64,000 nt of DNA from Rhodococcus sp. Leaf278 (GTDB lineage: Bacteria > Actinomycetota > Actinomycetes > Mycobacteriales > Mycobacteriaceae), in NCBI RefSeq assembly GCF_001426085.1, contig NZ_LMRR01000045.1:46737-110736 (forward strand), read 5' to 3'. This document shows, in pieces, positions 33,307-42,187 of this stretch (the first letter of the stretch is position 1; each line of letters opens with the position of its first letter). A program made the translations under genes and the position numbers. The notes under the pieces are model-generated. The model was not told the origin of the DNA and did not search any database. It saw only the letters and a program-made list of their open reading frames with translations.

Positions 33307-34935
33307 ATGTCGTTGCCTACCACTTCCCACCACCGGGCAGATGTCCCGCCGCGGAGTCGGCGATACCTGGCGCTGCTCGTCATCTGTATCGCCGAGTTGC
33401 TCGTCGTTCTGGACAACACCGTCGTGAACGTTGCACTGCCCTCCATGGGGCTGCAGCTACGAGCCGATATGAGCGGACTTCAGTGGGTGGTCGACGCCTA
33501 CACGTTGACGTTCGCGGGTTTGCTGCTCGCGTTCGGCCACCTCGGTGATCGCTACGGCCGCAAGAAGGTCATGATTCTCGGGCTGGCGGGGATCGCGATC
33601 ATGTCGATCGGCGGAGCTGTTGCCGCCGATCTGGGGCAGGTCGTCGTGGCCCGAGCCGCAATGGGAGTGTGTGCGGCCGCTGTGTTTCCGGCAACCCTCG
33701 CGCTGATCATCAATATCTTCACCGACGCCAAGGAGCGGGCTCTGGCTATCGCCGCCTGGACCGCCATGGCGGGTTTCGCGATCGCGATCGGCCCCACGGC
33801 GGGCGGCTTTCTGCTCGAACACTTCTCGTGGCATTCGGTGTTCTGGATCAATGTGCCTGTGGCGCTTCTGGTTCTGATCGCTGCAGTGTGGTGCGTACCG
33901 GAATCGAGAGCCGAGCATGTCGGCAAGTACGACCCGCTGGGTATCGCGCTGTCGTTGGCCGGAATCACGGTGTTGGTGTGGGCGATCATCGAAGCGCCGC
34001 ACAACGGCTGGTTGTCTGCGACGAGCGTCGTTGCCTATGTCGCCGGTCTGGTCGCCCTTGCCGGGTTCGTCTGGTGGGAGCTTCGGACACCATCGCCGGT
34101 GCTCGACCTGAGTTTGTTTCGGAACAGGCGGTTCTCATTGCCTGCCTTGGCAATTGCCGTCGCCTACTTCAGTATGTTCGGCTTTTTGTTCATGATCACC
34201 CAGTATTTCCAAGGTGTGATGGAGCTGACGCCGCTGCAGTTCGGCATCCACTCGCTGCCCTTCGCGGTGTCCATCGCGATCGGCGCGCCCTTGGCCACGG
34301 TGATCGCCCAGCGGATCGGAACCACGGCCGTGATCGTCTTCGGCTTGGTGGTGATGAGCGTCGGTATGTTCATCGCCGGTCAGGTGAAGGTCGAAACGCC
34401 CTACCTGGGACCGGTCGTGGTGTCGATGATCCTGATGGGCCTCGGTCTGGCGATCGTGCAGGGGCCGGCCACCGAATCGATCATGTCCTCGGTGAAGCTC
34501 GACGAGGCCGGTGCCGGATCGGCCGTGAACGACACCACCCGAGAGGTCGGCGGAACGCTCGGTGTGGCCGTGCTCGGCTCCATCGTTGCTTCGATCTACA
34601 CAACTCAGGTGGGGCCGAGAATCGACGCGATTCCCGACGCCATCATGGAGCCCTATCAAAAAGCATTCGCTCGCGAGACGGTTGTCAGCGTCATCGAGAT
34701 CGTGAAAGCGCCCACCAACCCGATCTTCGCGACGCAGAAGGCCGACCTGATCTACGCAATGAAGGCGGCTTCATTGGAAGGCTTCCAACTCGCGTCGTTC
34801 GTCACCGTCGGGGCGGCCATGGCCTGCGCGCTCGCTGTTGCGCTGTTCCTGCCGTGGCGGCGACCCGAGGGTGGCGGTGTGCTGCTGGCCTGGCGTGAAA
34901 ACCAGGACGCCGACGTGATTTCTCGGCCGGGATAG
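33307..34935 (+). CDS. MFS exporter, DHA2 (EmrB/QacA) family
   Basis: A 542-residue transporter with about 14 hydrophobic segments. ATG 33307 follows GAAGGG; an in-frame ATG at 33250 is less likely. LLVVLDNTVVNVALPSMG at the end of TM1 is the DHA2 motif D1, GHLGDRYGRKK is motif A and VVARAAMGVCAAAVFPATLA matches motif B. It would export a toxic compound by proton antiport across the cytoplasmic membrane. It follows the TetR gene on the same strand. Confidence 0.88.
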   Translation: MSLPTTSHHRADVPPRSRRYLALLVICIAELLVVLDNTVVNVALPSMGLQLRADMSGLQWVVDAYTLTFAGLLLAFGHLGDRYGRKKVMILGLAGIAIMSIGGAVAADLGQVVVARAAMGVCAAAVFPATLALIINIFTDAKERALAIAAWTAMAGFAIAIGPTAGGFLLEHFSWHSVFWINVPVALLVLIAAVWCVPESRAEHVGKYDPLGIALSLAGITVLVWAIIEAPHNGWLSATSVVAYVAGLVALAGFVWWELRTPSPVLDLSLFRNRRFSLPALAIAVAYFSMFGFLFMITQYFQGVMELTPLQFGIHSLPFAVSIAIGAPLATVIAQRIGTTAVIVFGLVVMSVGMFIAGQVKVETPYLGPVVVSMILMGLGLAIVQGPATESIMSSVKLDEAGAGSAVNDTTREVGGTLGVAVLGSIVASIYTTQVGPRIDAIPDAIMEPYQKAFARETVVSVIEIVKAPTNPIFATQKADLIYAMKAASLEGFQLASFVTVGAAMACALAVALFLPWRRPEGGGVLLAWRENQDADVISRPG

Positions 34936-34941
34936 AGGGTG

Positions 34942-34968
34942 CCGGAGGCTCGAGACTCAGCCTCGGGT
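34942..34968. terminator. Possible hairpin between converging genes
   Basis: CCGGAGGCT and AGCCTCGGG can pair with one mismatch around an eight-base loop, at the end of the MFS gene and overlapping the last codons of the STAS gene. There is no T-tract, so it is only a weak terminator candidate. Confidence 0.3.
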
Positions 34969-35316
34969 CGGGTAAGCACCGATAGTGTGAGCACCCAGTG
35001 CGTCGAGCACTCTGCGCGCCGGGCGCGTCGGAGCGAAGACCTCGAGGCGGCCATGCGAGCGTTCGGCAGCATCGACGATCACGCTCGCAGCTCCCGAGTA
35101 CATGAATTCGACCGATGACAGATCAAGCAAGACAACGCATTCGGCCTCGAGGGCGCGGTCGAGGGCCGCCACAAGATCTGCTCGTGCACTCATGTCCAAC
35201 TCGCCGGCGGCGCGAACGACAGTCAGGTCGGGAGTGTAGGACTCTGTCCCGATCGTGTAGCGCTGACCGGTTCGAGCGGGGGTGAAACGAACGTCGGTGA
35301 AATCGGAAACAGTCAC
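34957..35316 (-). CDS. STAS-domain anti-sigma-factor antagonist
   Basis: A 119-residue STAS protein with a GTG start after GAGAGG. VVRAAGELDMSARADLVAAL and CVVLLDLSSVEFMYSGAASV follow the SpoIIAA pattern. At the usual phosphorylation segment (normally DSSG) it reads YSGA, so the serine is kept and the preceding Asp is not. It should bind an anti-sigma kinase and free a stress sigma factor. No kinase or sigma gene is adjacent. Confidence 0.82.
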   Translation of the reverse strand: MTVSDFTDVRFTPARTGQRYTIGTESYTPDLTVVRAAGELDMSARADLVAALDRALEAECVVLLDLSSVEFMYSGAASVIVDAAERSHGRLEVFAPTRPARRVLDALGAHTIGAYPTRG

Positions 35317-35509
35317 GATGCGAACCTCTCAGTTCGGATGGCCTAGCGACCGGCAGGCTCTGGGTGGAACCCGAGGGCTACAGGTTCCTTCGCGTGCCGT
35401 GCAGTAATAGTGACAGCGCAACGTCACCATATCGAAGCCTCTTCATCACGGACCGATAGCGAGTGAGTAACAAGAAGGTAACGACATATGTGACGCAGCT
35501 GAGCACCGC

Positions 35510-36439
35510 TCAGGGCAAGGTGTGACCGGCGGCGATGAACAGTCGGTACCACTCTTGCCTGGTCAAACGTACGTCCGAACCAGCCGCCGCCTCGACCACT
35601 CGATCGGGGTTCGTGGTGCCCAACACCACCTGGATGTTCGCCGGATGACGCGTGATCCACGCGGTCGCGATCGCCGACGGGGTCGAGCCGTGCCACTCGG
35701 CAATCTCATCGAGTGCGGTGTTGAGTTCGGGATAATTCAGCCGGTCGCCCACGAAGACGCCGGAGGTGGTCCCACTCTGGAAGGGTGACCACGCCTGCAG
35801 AGTGATACCCCGTGTCCTTGCGTAGTCCAACAAACCGTTGTCCCGATCGACCGATTGATCCTCCGAGCTCATGTTGGCGGTCAGGCCGGCCGCGATCAGC
35901 GGAGAATGCACAATGCTCAGTTGCACTTGATCGAACAGAATCGGTTGTTTCACAGCAGTTTTCAGCAGCTCGATCTGTCCGGGTGTGTGGTTGGAGACGC
36001 CGAAGCCGCGGACCTTGCCCGAGTTGTGCAACGCGTCGAACGCTGCCGCCACCTCCTCCGGCTCGACGAGGGCGTCGGGTCGGTGCAGAAGAAGTGTGTC
36101 CAGGTGATCCACACCGAGTGCAGCGAGGGAGTTCTCGACCGTGGCGACGATGTGGTCGTGGGAGAAGTCGAACCAGCCTTCGCGAATGCCCACCTTGCTC
36201 TGAATGTCGACCCGCTCACGCTGGGTAGGGGTCAGCGTCACCGCATCCCCGAACAGCTTCTCGCAGGTGTGCGGAGTACCGCCGTAGATGTCGGCGTGGT
36301 CGAACACTGCGACCCCCGCGTCGAGGGCGGTGTCCACCAACCTTCGGATCCGGTCTCGGTCCAGATCGGTGATGCGCATGAACCCGAGCACGATGCTCGA
36401 GACGCTGGTGCCGGTATGGGGGAGGGGAAAGGTGCGCAC
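35510..36439 (-). CDS. Aldo/keto reductase
   Basis: A 309-residue AKR with a TIM-barrel pattern. FDHADIYGG gives the catalytic Asp and Tyr, QSKVGIREG the Lys and LLLHRPDAL the His, so the tetrad is complete. GFGVSNHTPGQ and VVLGTTNPDRV are the usual late-barrel and NADPH-binding segments. It resembles the YdhF-like bacterial group; substrate unknown. It lies downstream of the exopolysaccharide cluster on the same strand but with a 71-bp gap. Confidence 0.87.
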   Translation of the reverse strand: MRTFPLPHTGTSVSSIVLGFMRITDLDRDRIRRLVDTALDAGVAVFDHADIYGGTPHTCEKLFGDAVTLTPTQRERVDIQSKVGIREGWFDFSHDHIVATVENSLAALGVDHLDTLLLHRPDALVEPEEVAAAFDALHNSGKVRGFGVSNHTPGQIELLKTAVKQPILFDQVQLSIVHSPLIAAGLTANMSSEDQSVDRDNGLLDYARTRGITLQAWSPFQSGTTSGVFVGDRLNYPELNTALDEIAEWHGSTPSAIATAWITRHPANIQVVLGTTNPDRVVEAAAGSDVRLTRQEWYRLFIAAGHTLP

Positions 36440-36510
36440 GGTGGATCTCCTGTTGAGCGTTCGGGTTCAGTCCGCCGAACTCGGACAGGCGGGGCGTCGG
36501 ACAACGGTCG

Positions 36511-37095
36511 TTACTCGAACTCCAGGCGAGTGGACTGCGACGTGGCCTGGAGCATCAGCACGAAGCCGGTCAGCGTCACCACGATCGGTGCCCACAGAAC
36601 GACTGCGACGAACGTGTCCACATCCCGCTCCAGCACGATGTACACCGCAACGATGGACGTGCCGAGCAGGCACAGTGCGATGTGGGCGGCCAGACGCCAC
36701 TTGTCGAAGAAGAATCCGGCGAGCATTCCCATGGGAATGAGGAAAGTACATTTTCCGAGGGTGACCTCGGGCTCGAAATTCGCAGTGATGGTGGCCGCGA
36801 AAATCGCGATGTCGGCAATGACGACGAACGCGAACGCCTGCCGAAGCGTCGGCCACGGACCGAACCACCAGAACGCGCCCATGATGTACGCGGCGATCAT
36901 CGACGTCCATTGCACGATCGACGGGAGCGGTGTGGTCGCGCCGTAACCGAACGCCAGCTCGAGGGTGACCACCACGGCCATGGACAGCGCAGCAGCCGAA
37001 ACGATGCGCCTGACGACAGTGGTGATGGCGAGAGAGGCCATCACCCCGATTCCCCACTGGTAATGCTCGTTCGATCTGGTCGCAGCACGAGTCAT
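36511..37095 (-). CDS. Membrane protein of unknown function at end of polysaccharide cluster
   Basis: A 194-residue protein with about six hydrophobic segments. ATG 37095 follows AGGGG at a good distance; a TTG at 37206 overlapping the upstream stop would add 37 residues. The layout (a short RSNEHYQWG lead, then paired helices) reminds me of the membrane part of actinobacterial GGDEF proteins, but no GGDEF domain follows. Function not assigned. Confidence 0.65.
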   Translation of the reverse strand: MTRAATRSNEHYQWGIGVMASLAITTVVRRIVSAAALSMAVVVTLELAFGYGATTPLPSIVQWTSMIAAYIMGAFWWFGPWPTLRQAFAFVVIADIAIFAATITANFEPEVTLGKCTFLIPMGMLAGFFFDKWRLAAHIALCLLGTSIVAVYIVLERDVDTFVAVVLWAPIVVTLTGFVLMLQATSQSTRLEFE

Positions 37096-37202
37096 TTCGG
37101 CCCCTATCGTTCCATTCGGCAACCGATTGAAACACAGCCATGAGCGCCGAGGTTCTACTTTCGCCGAGACCCGACTCCGATCCTGCCCGTTCGGCGCATC
37201 GG

Positions 37203-38288
37203 TCAACTGGTCAGACGTGCCAATAGTTCGGGGAGGGTCTCACTGATGTCGTGGCGGCTGGCGACTCGGTATCGCGCGGCGCTTCCGAGTGCTCGTCGAC
37301 GATCCGAATCGCCGATGACGGACGAGATTGCACCGGCGAGGGCAGCGGCGTCACCGGGCTCGACAAGAATTCCGGCACCGTCGGCGAGGAATTCGTGGGT
37401 GCCGCCATGGTCGGTTCCGATCACCGGCAGTCCGTACGACATTGCTTCGAGTACCGACAACGGACCGGCTTCCGGCGACGTACTTGCCGACACGACCACA
37501 TCCCATCTGCGCAGCGCCGATGACGCGTCGGTATGTCCGAGGAACTCGACCCGGCCCGCGAGGTCGGGTCGAGATGCGCGCTCGTGGAGTTCCGCCACGT
37601 ACTCGCGATCACCGGGAAAGCTGCCCCCTGCCAGTTCGACCCGAATATCGGGGAGCGCGGCCACTGCGTCGAGCAATACTCGATGGCCCTTCCACGGCGT
37701 GAGGAGGGAGAGGATGCCGACGACCGGAGGGGAATGCAGTTCTCCGCCCAAGCGTGGTACCGGCCACTGAACTCCGTTGTGCGACACGACCACCGGAAGG
37801 CCGGCCGCACGCAGCGGTACTGCCGTGGCATCCGAGACCGATACCGCTACCCGTATTGCGGAGCGGGCGTAGCGAACCACCAGACGCTGTTTGAGGGACG
37901 TCATGGTGTCGTGGACCAGCCATGACGCGCCTCGGGGTGGGCGAGACAGGGTGGCGACCGGGAGGGCGAAGAGCGAGTTGACGACGGTGGCCGTATCGGG
38001 TTGGCGGGCGATCGCGCGGACCGCACGCGATGCAGAGACCCACCTCGCCACCATGCGAATCGCGGCGATGCCCCTGGCCGCTCCTCGTTCGCCGCCCAGA
38101 CCGAGTTCGCCGATCGGGATGTGTCGCGTCGTGTCGGGAATCCGATCGGCCAGTGGCCCGTTGGGGCAGGCGATCACAGTGTCGTGGCCGCGTCGCTCGG
38201 CCTCGTCGATCAGGTCCAGCAGAACCTTTTCGGCACCGGAGACCTGCCCGGTGTGGGCGAGGAACAGCACTGTCGATCCAGAGGTCAT
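37203..38288 (-). CDS. GT4-type glycosyltransferase 1
   Basis: A 361-residue GT-B transferase. It begins VLFLAHTGQVSGAEKVLLDL, has a middle HNGVQWPVPRL, the start of the donor domain at PPVVGILSLLTPWKG, and SPEAGPLSVLEAMSYGLPVI, the nucleotide-sugar site with the EX7E glutamates (E at EAG and at LEA). It should add a retaining linkage to the growing exopolysaccharide on the cytoplasmic side of the membrane. Confidence 0.88.
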   Translation of the reverse strand: MTSGSTVLFLAHTGQVSGAEKVLLDLIDEAERRGHDTVIACPNGPLADRIPDTTRHIPIGELGLGGERGAARGIAAIRMVARWVSASRAVRAIARQPDTATVVNSLFALPVATLSRPPRGASWLVHDTMTSLKQRLVVRYARSAIRVAVSVSDATAVPLRAAGLPVVVSHNGVQWPVPRLGGELHSPPVVGILSLLTPWKGHRVLLDAVAALPDIRVELAGGSFPGDREYVAELHERASRPDLAGRVEFLGHTDASSALRRWDVVVSASTSPEAGPLSVLEAMSYGLPVIGTDHGGTHEFLADGAGILVEPGDAAALAGAISSVIGDSDRRRALGSAARYRVASRHDISETLPELLARLTS

Positions 38289-38327
38289 GAGCGAGCCCGT
38301 CTGTGCGGCAAAGGTGGTTCTGGCGGA

Positions 38328-39593
38328 TCAGTAGGCATCGCGGAGCAGTGCCACTGGGTCTTCGCACATTCTCCGCAAGGCCGCGTCCATCACCTCGGCG
38401 TCGACCATCTTGCTGCAGAACGAAGCCGTGTACGTACGCCCACCGGCGATCTCGGCGATGAGCATAGTGCAACCGTCCGGTCCGTCCGGTTCGAGTGACG
38501 CGGCCATCTGCCGGGGTCTGCCGTCGTCGGCCCAGTCGAGGTGGTCGAACACTCGGACGCGGCCGAGGTCGCTGACGGCCAGTCGCAACGTATCGGGCAC
38601 CTCGACGACCGAATTCTCGTTCTGCGTCCGCGCCGAACGCCTGAAGCGCGACGCCACATCGCGGAGATGCGACATTCCCAGTACTGCGATGGGCCAGCCG
38701 GATTCGATCACCTCACGCATTGCCGCGGCGATGCCGACGGGCGTCGTGTGTGCGGGAAGGTGAAGTGGAATGCCGACAGCAAAGTTCCCGTGCGAATTCT
38801 GCAGCGACGGATCGAGATAACGCCGACTGTTGAACAGCACCATGACGTGATCGTCGACGTCGACGGATTCCGCCCGGAGCGCTGCAGCCCACAGTGCGAT
38901 GGAGACCGACGCCGCGGTCGCTCCGGGCATGTTCTCGGCCGTCCAGTGCTTCAGTTCTTCGACTCTGATTCGGCTCATGTACCCGGCGCGGCTGACTTTT
39001 GCAGTTTCCCAATTCTCCATGCGACGACGGGGAGTGGACGTGGGGCCGGGCTCGATCCGATGGCGCGCACGCAACTTCCAGAAGTCCGCCAGCGTCCTGG
39101 GATTGCGAGAGTAGTGTCGCCACAGTGCTTTCCATGTGGTGCTCGACGGTAGCCCCGCCGCGAGGCCGGGCACCAAAGTCCCCTCGGCATCATCACAGAA
39201 GGCCGCCAACATCATGACGCCGATCTGGCCGTCCCCGATCCCGTGCGAGTAGTCCACAGCGAGGTGCTCGCCGAACACGACCACCTCGAGTGGGCTCGGT
39301 GAACCGTCCCGGTGCCGAATGTCGGTCAGCATCTGGCCCAGGTCGTCGGTGGCCCCGCTGCCCGCGACTACGTTGTTGCCGGCGATGTTGTTGCGATACC
39401 GCCACTGTCGTGCATCCGCTCGTGGCTCCAGCGCAATGTGCGGGGCCGCGTCGACGTGTTCGGCGGCGATGAGGGTCGCGCGCGTGCGCTCGACGTCGAG
39501 GCCCCTGACGGGTCCGATTGCCGTCACTATCCGAGTATCGGCGAAGACACGATCCAATGCGGTCGAGCGGTAGGTGGGCTCAGCGGACGGCAT
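38328..39593 (-). CDS. Condensation/PapA-like acyltransferase
   Basis: A 421-residue protein starting at ATG 39593. LAVDYSHGIGDGQIGVMMLA contains the HxxxDG catalytic motif of the condensation/WS-DGAT/PapA superfamily, here HGIGDG. NSRRYLDPSLQNSHGNFAVG resembles the DFG-like solvent-channel part. PapA enzymes acylate glycolipids in mycolata. Its position between two glycosyltransferase genes, with a 14-bp overlap of the upstream one, suggests that it adds an acyl group to the exopolysaccharide or to a glycolipid intermediate; this is inference. Confidence 0.72.
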   Translation of the reverse strand: MPSAEPTYRSTALDRVFADTRIVTAIGPVRGLDVERTRATLIAAEHVDAAPHIALEPRADARQWRYRNNIAGNNVVAGSGATDDLGQMLTDIRHRDGSPSPLEVVVFGEHLAVDYSHGIGDGQIGVMMLAAFCDDAEGTLVPGLAAGLPSSTTWKALWRHYSRNPRTLADFWKLRARHRIEPGPTSTPRRRMENWETAKVSRAGYMSRIRVEELKHWTAENMPGATAASVSIALWAAALRAESVDVDDHVMVLFNSRRYLDPSLQNSHGNFAVGIPLHLPAHTTPVGIAAAMREVIESGWPIAVLGMSHLRDVASRFRRSARTQNENSVVEVPDTLRLAVSDLGRVRVFDHLDWADDGRPRQMAASLEPDGPDGCTMLIAEIAGGRTYTASFCSKMVDAEVMDAALRRMCEDPVALLRDAY

Positions 39594-40689
39594 CGACGAC
39601 CTCCTGCATTCGACTGCGGAAGTTGGCCCGTGAAAAGCCCTCCGCCCAGGTCCGAATGGCGGCGCGATCGTAGTCTGCGGGATCGAACGAACGCATCGCC
39701 TCGGCGAACCCGGCGACGACTGCCTCGTCGGAGCCCGGCTGCACATGCAGGCCGGTCTTGCCTGGGATTACGGAGTCCATGGCACCGCCGTCACCCAGCG
39801 CGATGACCGGGGTTCCGGTTGCCATGGACTCGACGGGGACGATGCCGAAGTCTTCCACTCCGGGCATCAGAAGGGCACGGGTCGTTCGATGCAGTTCGAG
39901 GAGTTTCTCGTGTGAAACCCGGCCGAGGAAGGTCGTTTTGGGTCCGGCCAGTTCCCGGCAGGCCTCCATCGCACGGCCGTCTCCCGCCACCACGAGGGGA
40001 ACGTCGGCCTCGGCGGCAGCGCGCACCGCGATGTCGGGACGCTTGTAGGGGACCAGTCGGCCGGCGAGCAGGAAGAAGTTCTCCCGCTCGATCGACGGGT
40101 CAGGAGTGAAGCCTTCGGTGTCGACCGGAGGATGGACCACCACGGCGTCGTCGCGGCCCCACCATTCTTCGATCCGGCGCGCGACCGCAGTCGAGTTGGC
40201 AACCACGGTCGTCAGTTTCGGTGCGGCAGCGATCTCGCATCGACGGGCCACGGCCGACAGCGCCGTCAGAATCGCCGCTCCGGCTCTGCCACCACCTTCA
40301 CCTGCGCGAAGTTCGGGGTCCCAGGCCCACCGTGCAGGGCTGTGAACGTAGGCGATCACGGGGGAGTCGGTAGCGAACACGGCCTGTGTTGCAAAGGCGT
40401 GGTGGCTCACCACGACTGCGTCGTAACCCTTCAGTGGCATGCGACGGAACGCCAACGGCATCATCGGCAGAACGGGTGCGTACGACCGCTGGCCCAGCGC
40501 GTCGTACACACGATTGAGTCCGGATACGTGCGGTCCGTGACCGATACCGGCCGGAACGCCGGACGGGCGCGAGATAGGCGCGAAAACCTCGGCTTCGGGC
40601 CAATGCAGGGCGAGTTGTTCGATGACGTGTTCGGATCCGGCGATCTCGGTGAATCGTTCGTGTACCACGGCGATTCTGTCAGCTTGCAT
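39580..40689 (-). CDS. GT4-type glycosyltransferase 2
   Basis: A 369-residue GT-B transferase starting at ATG 40689, which overlaps the Wzz-like gene by 11 bp. IAVVHERFTEIAGSEHVIEQ opens the acceptor domain. FFLLAGRLVPYKRPDIAVRA begins the donor domain and VEDFGIVPVESMATGTPVIA is the EX7E donor site. AYVHSPARWAWDPELR in the middle is typical of WbaZ-like mannosyl or rhamnosyl transferases; sugar specificity is not assigned. Confidence 0.88.
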   Translation of the reverse strand: MQADRIAVVHERFTEIAGSEHVIEQLALHWPEAEVFAPISRPSGVPAGIGHGPHVSGLNRVYDALGQRSYAPVLPMMPLAFRRMPLKGYDAVVVSHHAFATQAVFATDSPVIAYVHSPARWAWDPELRAGEGGGRAGAAILTALSAVARRCEIAAAPKLTTVVANSTAVARRIEEWWGRDDAVVVHPPVDTEGFTPDPSIERENFFLLAGRLVPYKRPDIAVRAAAEADVPLVVAGDGRAMEACRELAGPKTTFLGRVSHEKLLELHRTTRALLMPGVEDFGIVPVESMATGTPVIALGDGGAMDSVIPGKTGLHVQPGSDEAVVAGFAEAMRSFDPADYDRAAIRTWAEGFSRANFRSRMQEVVDAVR

Positions 40690-41944
40690 GGCGTTGGCCC
40701 TCCGGCGCGATCGGCTGCGCGCTCTGTTCGACGCGTCTGGACGAGTTCTTGTTCTGCAGCACGAGGTGAACTGGAATGTCGAAGTGGTCCAGTCGACGTA
40801 GTGCCGCAGTTGCTGCCTTCTTGTCTCGTCCACGCTTCGACACCAGCACCACGACCGTCTCGACCTCACCCACGTCGGTGTACTGCCACCACTGCTCGGA
40901 CAGACCGAATTCTGCAGTGGCGCGTCGATCTCCGGTGGCCTGACCCTCGCCGTGCGCAGACTCGAAGGCTGCACCTTCACCCACCAGCAGAAGGACCACA
41001 CTGTCGCCTTTGGGTACAGCATGCCGAGCGCCCCTCGAAGCGGGGCGGTCACCACGCTCGAGCGCAGCGATCCGCGATGCAACGGCGGGTGGAATCGCGT
41101 CGCCGGTCGCCGGATCGAAATGTGCACCGTATTTGCGGGATACCCGACGGGCCCAGGAGCGGGAAGGCTTGCGGCCGAGACGTCCTCGAAGCAACACGAT
41201 CAGTTCGGCCGCGACGATGAGCGCAGCGAGCGCCGCGACGAGAGCCTCCGACACCGGTTTCGGCGACACCGGAGCGCTGCTCTGCTCGGGATTGGACAAC
41301 ACGACCAGTTGATCTCCACTTGCTGTGGCTTCGAGTTCGCTTTGGCGCGTGCGTAGTTCGGCCAGCTCGGACAGGGAGGCCGGCCTACTCGGATCGTCGG
41401 CCGGTAGAGCGTCGACCCGCGACTGCTGTGCATCGATGGCGGATTGCCCCTCGTCCGTCCGCTCCTGCGAGTCTCGGAGTGCATTGGCACTCGACGTGCT
41501 CGCCATCGCCGACACCATTGCCCGAGCCAGATCTGCAGAGAGCGCCTGAGACCCGGTCGTCACCGTCACGGTCAGCAGCGCGGGTGATGTGCCGGGCGAG
41601 AGTTCCACGCTCGATGCCAGTTCCGTGGCGTCCATGTCGGCATCGACCTCGGTGAGGACCTGATCGAGCACATCACTGTCGGTAGCCAACTCGATGAACG
41701 GTGCGCGCATCTGTTCGATGAACGCATCACCCGGTACCAGAGTCTGGGCCGGCTTGATCTCGGCGACGATCGACGCGGCGTACTGCTTGTCGGTGAGTTC
41801 ACTCCTGACGTAGAAAACGCCTGCACCCACCAGCACTGCGACGATCAGAGCCGGCAACAGGGCACGGCCGAGTTCGCGCATGTGTCCCGCCAGATCGATA
41901 GGGGGTGGTACATCGCCTCGGTGGACGGCATCGTGGACGGACAT
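40679..41944 (-). CDS. Wzz-like chain-length/co-polymerase protein
   Basis: A 421-residue protein. ATG 41944 is preferred to a TTG one codon earlier. The first membrane helix is LLPALIVAVLVGAGVFYV, followed by a long periplasmic-type region with coiled-coil stretches (SELAELRTRQSELEATASG) and a second helix VAALAALIVAAELIVLL. This is the Wzz layout. The cytoplasmic tail of ~150 residues has no Walker A motif, so it is not a full BY-kinase. It should set polymer length with the Wzy-like protein. Confidence 0.75.
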   Translation of the reverse strand: MSVHDAVHRGDVPPPIDLAGHMRELGRALLPALIVAVLVGAGVFYVRSELTDKQYAASIVAEIKPAQTLVPGDAFIEQMRAPFIELATDSDVLDQVLTEVDADMDATELASSVELSPGTSPALLTVTVTTGSQALSADLARAMVSAMASTSSANALRDSQERTDEGQSAIDAQQSRVDALPADDPSRPASLSELAELRTRQSELEATASGDQLVVLSNPEQSSAPVSPKPVSEALVAALAALIVAAELIVLLRGRLGRKPSRSWARRVSRKYGAHFDPATGDAIPPAVASRIAALERGDRPASRGARHAVPKGDSVVLLLVGEGAAFESAHGEGQATGDRRATAEFGLSEQWWQYTDVGEVETVVVLVSKRGRDKKAATAALRRLDHFDIPVHLVLQNKNSSRRVEQSAQPIAPEGQRHAS

Positions 41945-42187
41945 CAACCGCTTATCCTTCCGTCGTCGATGCGAGCGGGTGTACCGCTTCGGTGATGGGT
42001 AAAGCCGACGGATTCGATGATAGCCGGGCGCGAGCGCTGTTCGCGTAACCGTGCCGGTCGTGAATGGAACTGCACATCAACAACATTCGCGGAAAAGGTG
42101 CATCGGTTTGTTATCCGACCGGAAGCCGACCTCGGCTCCGTGAGTCGGGGTCCGAAGCGGGCGTTGTGTCCGCTGTGTCCGATGTCT

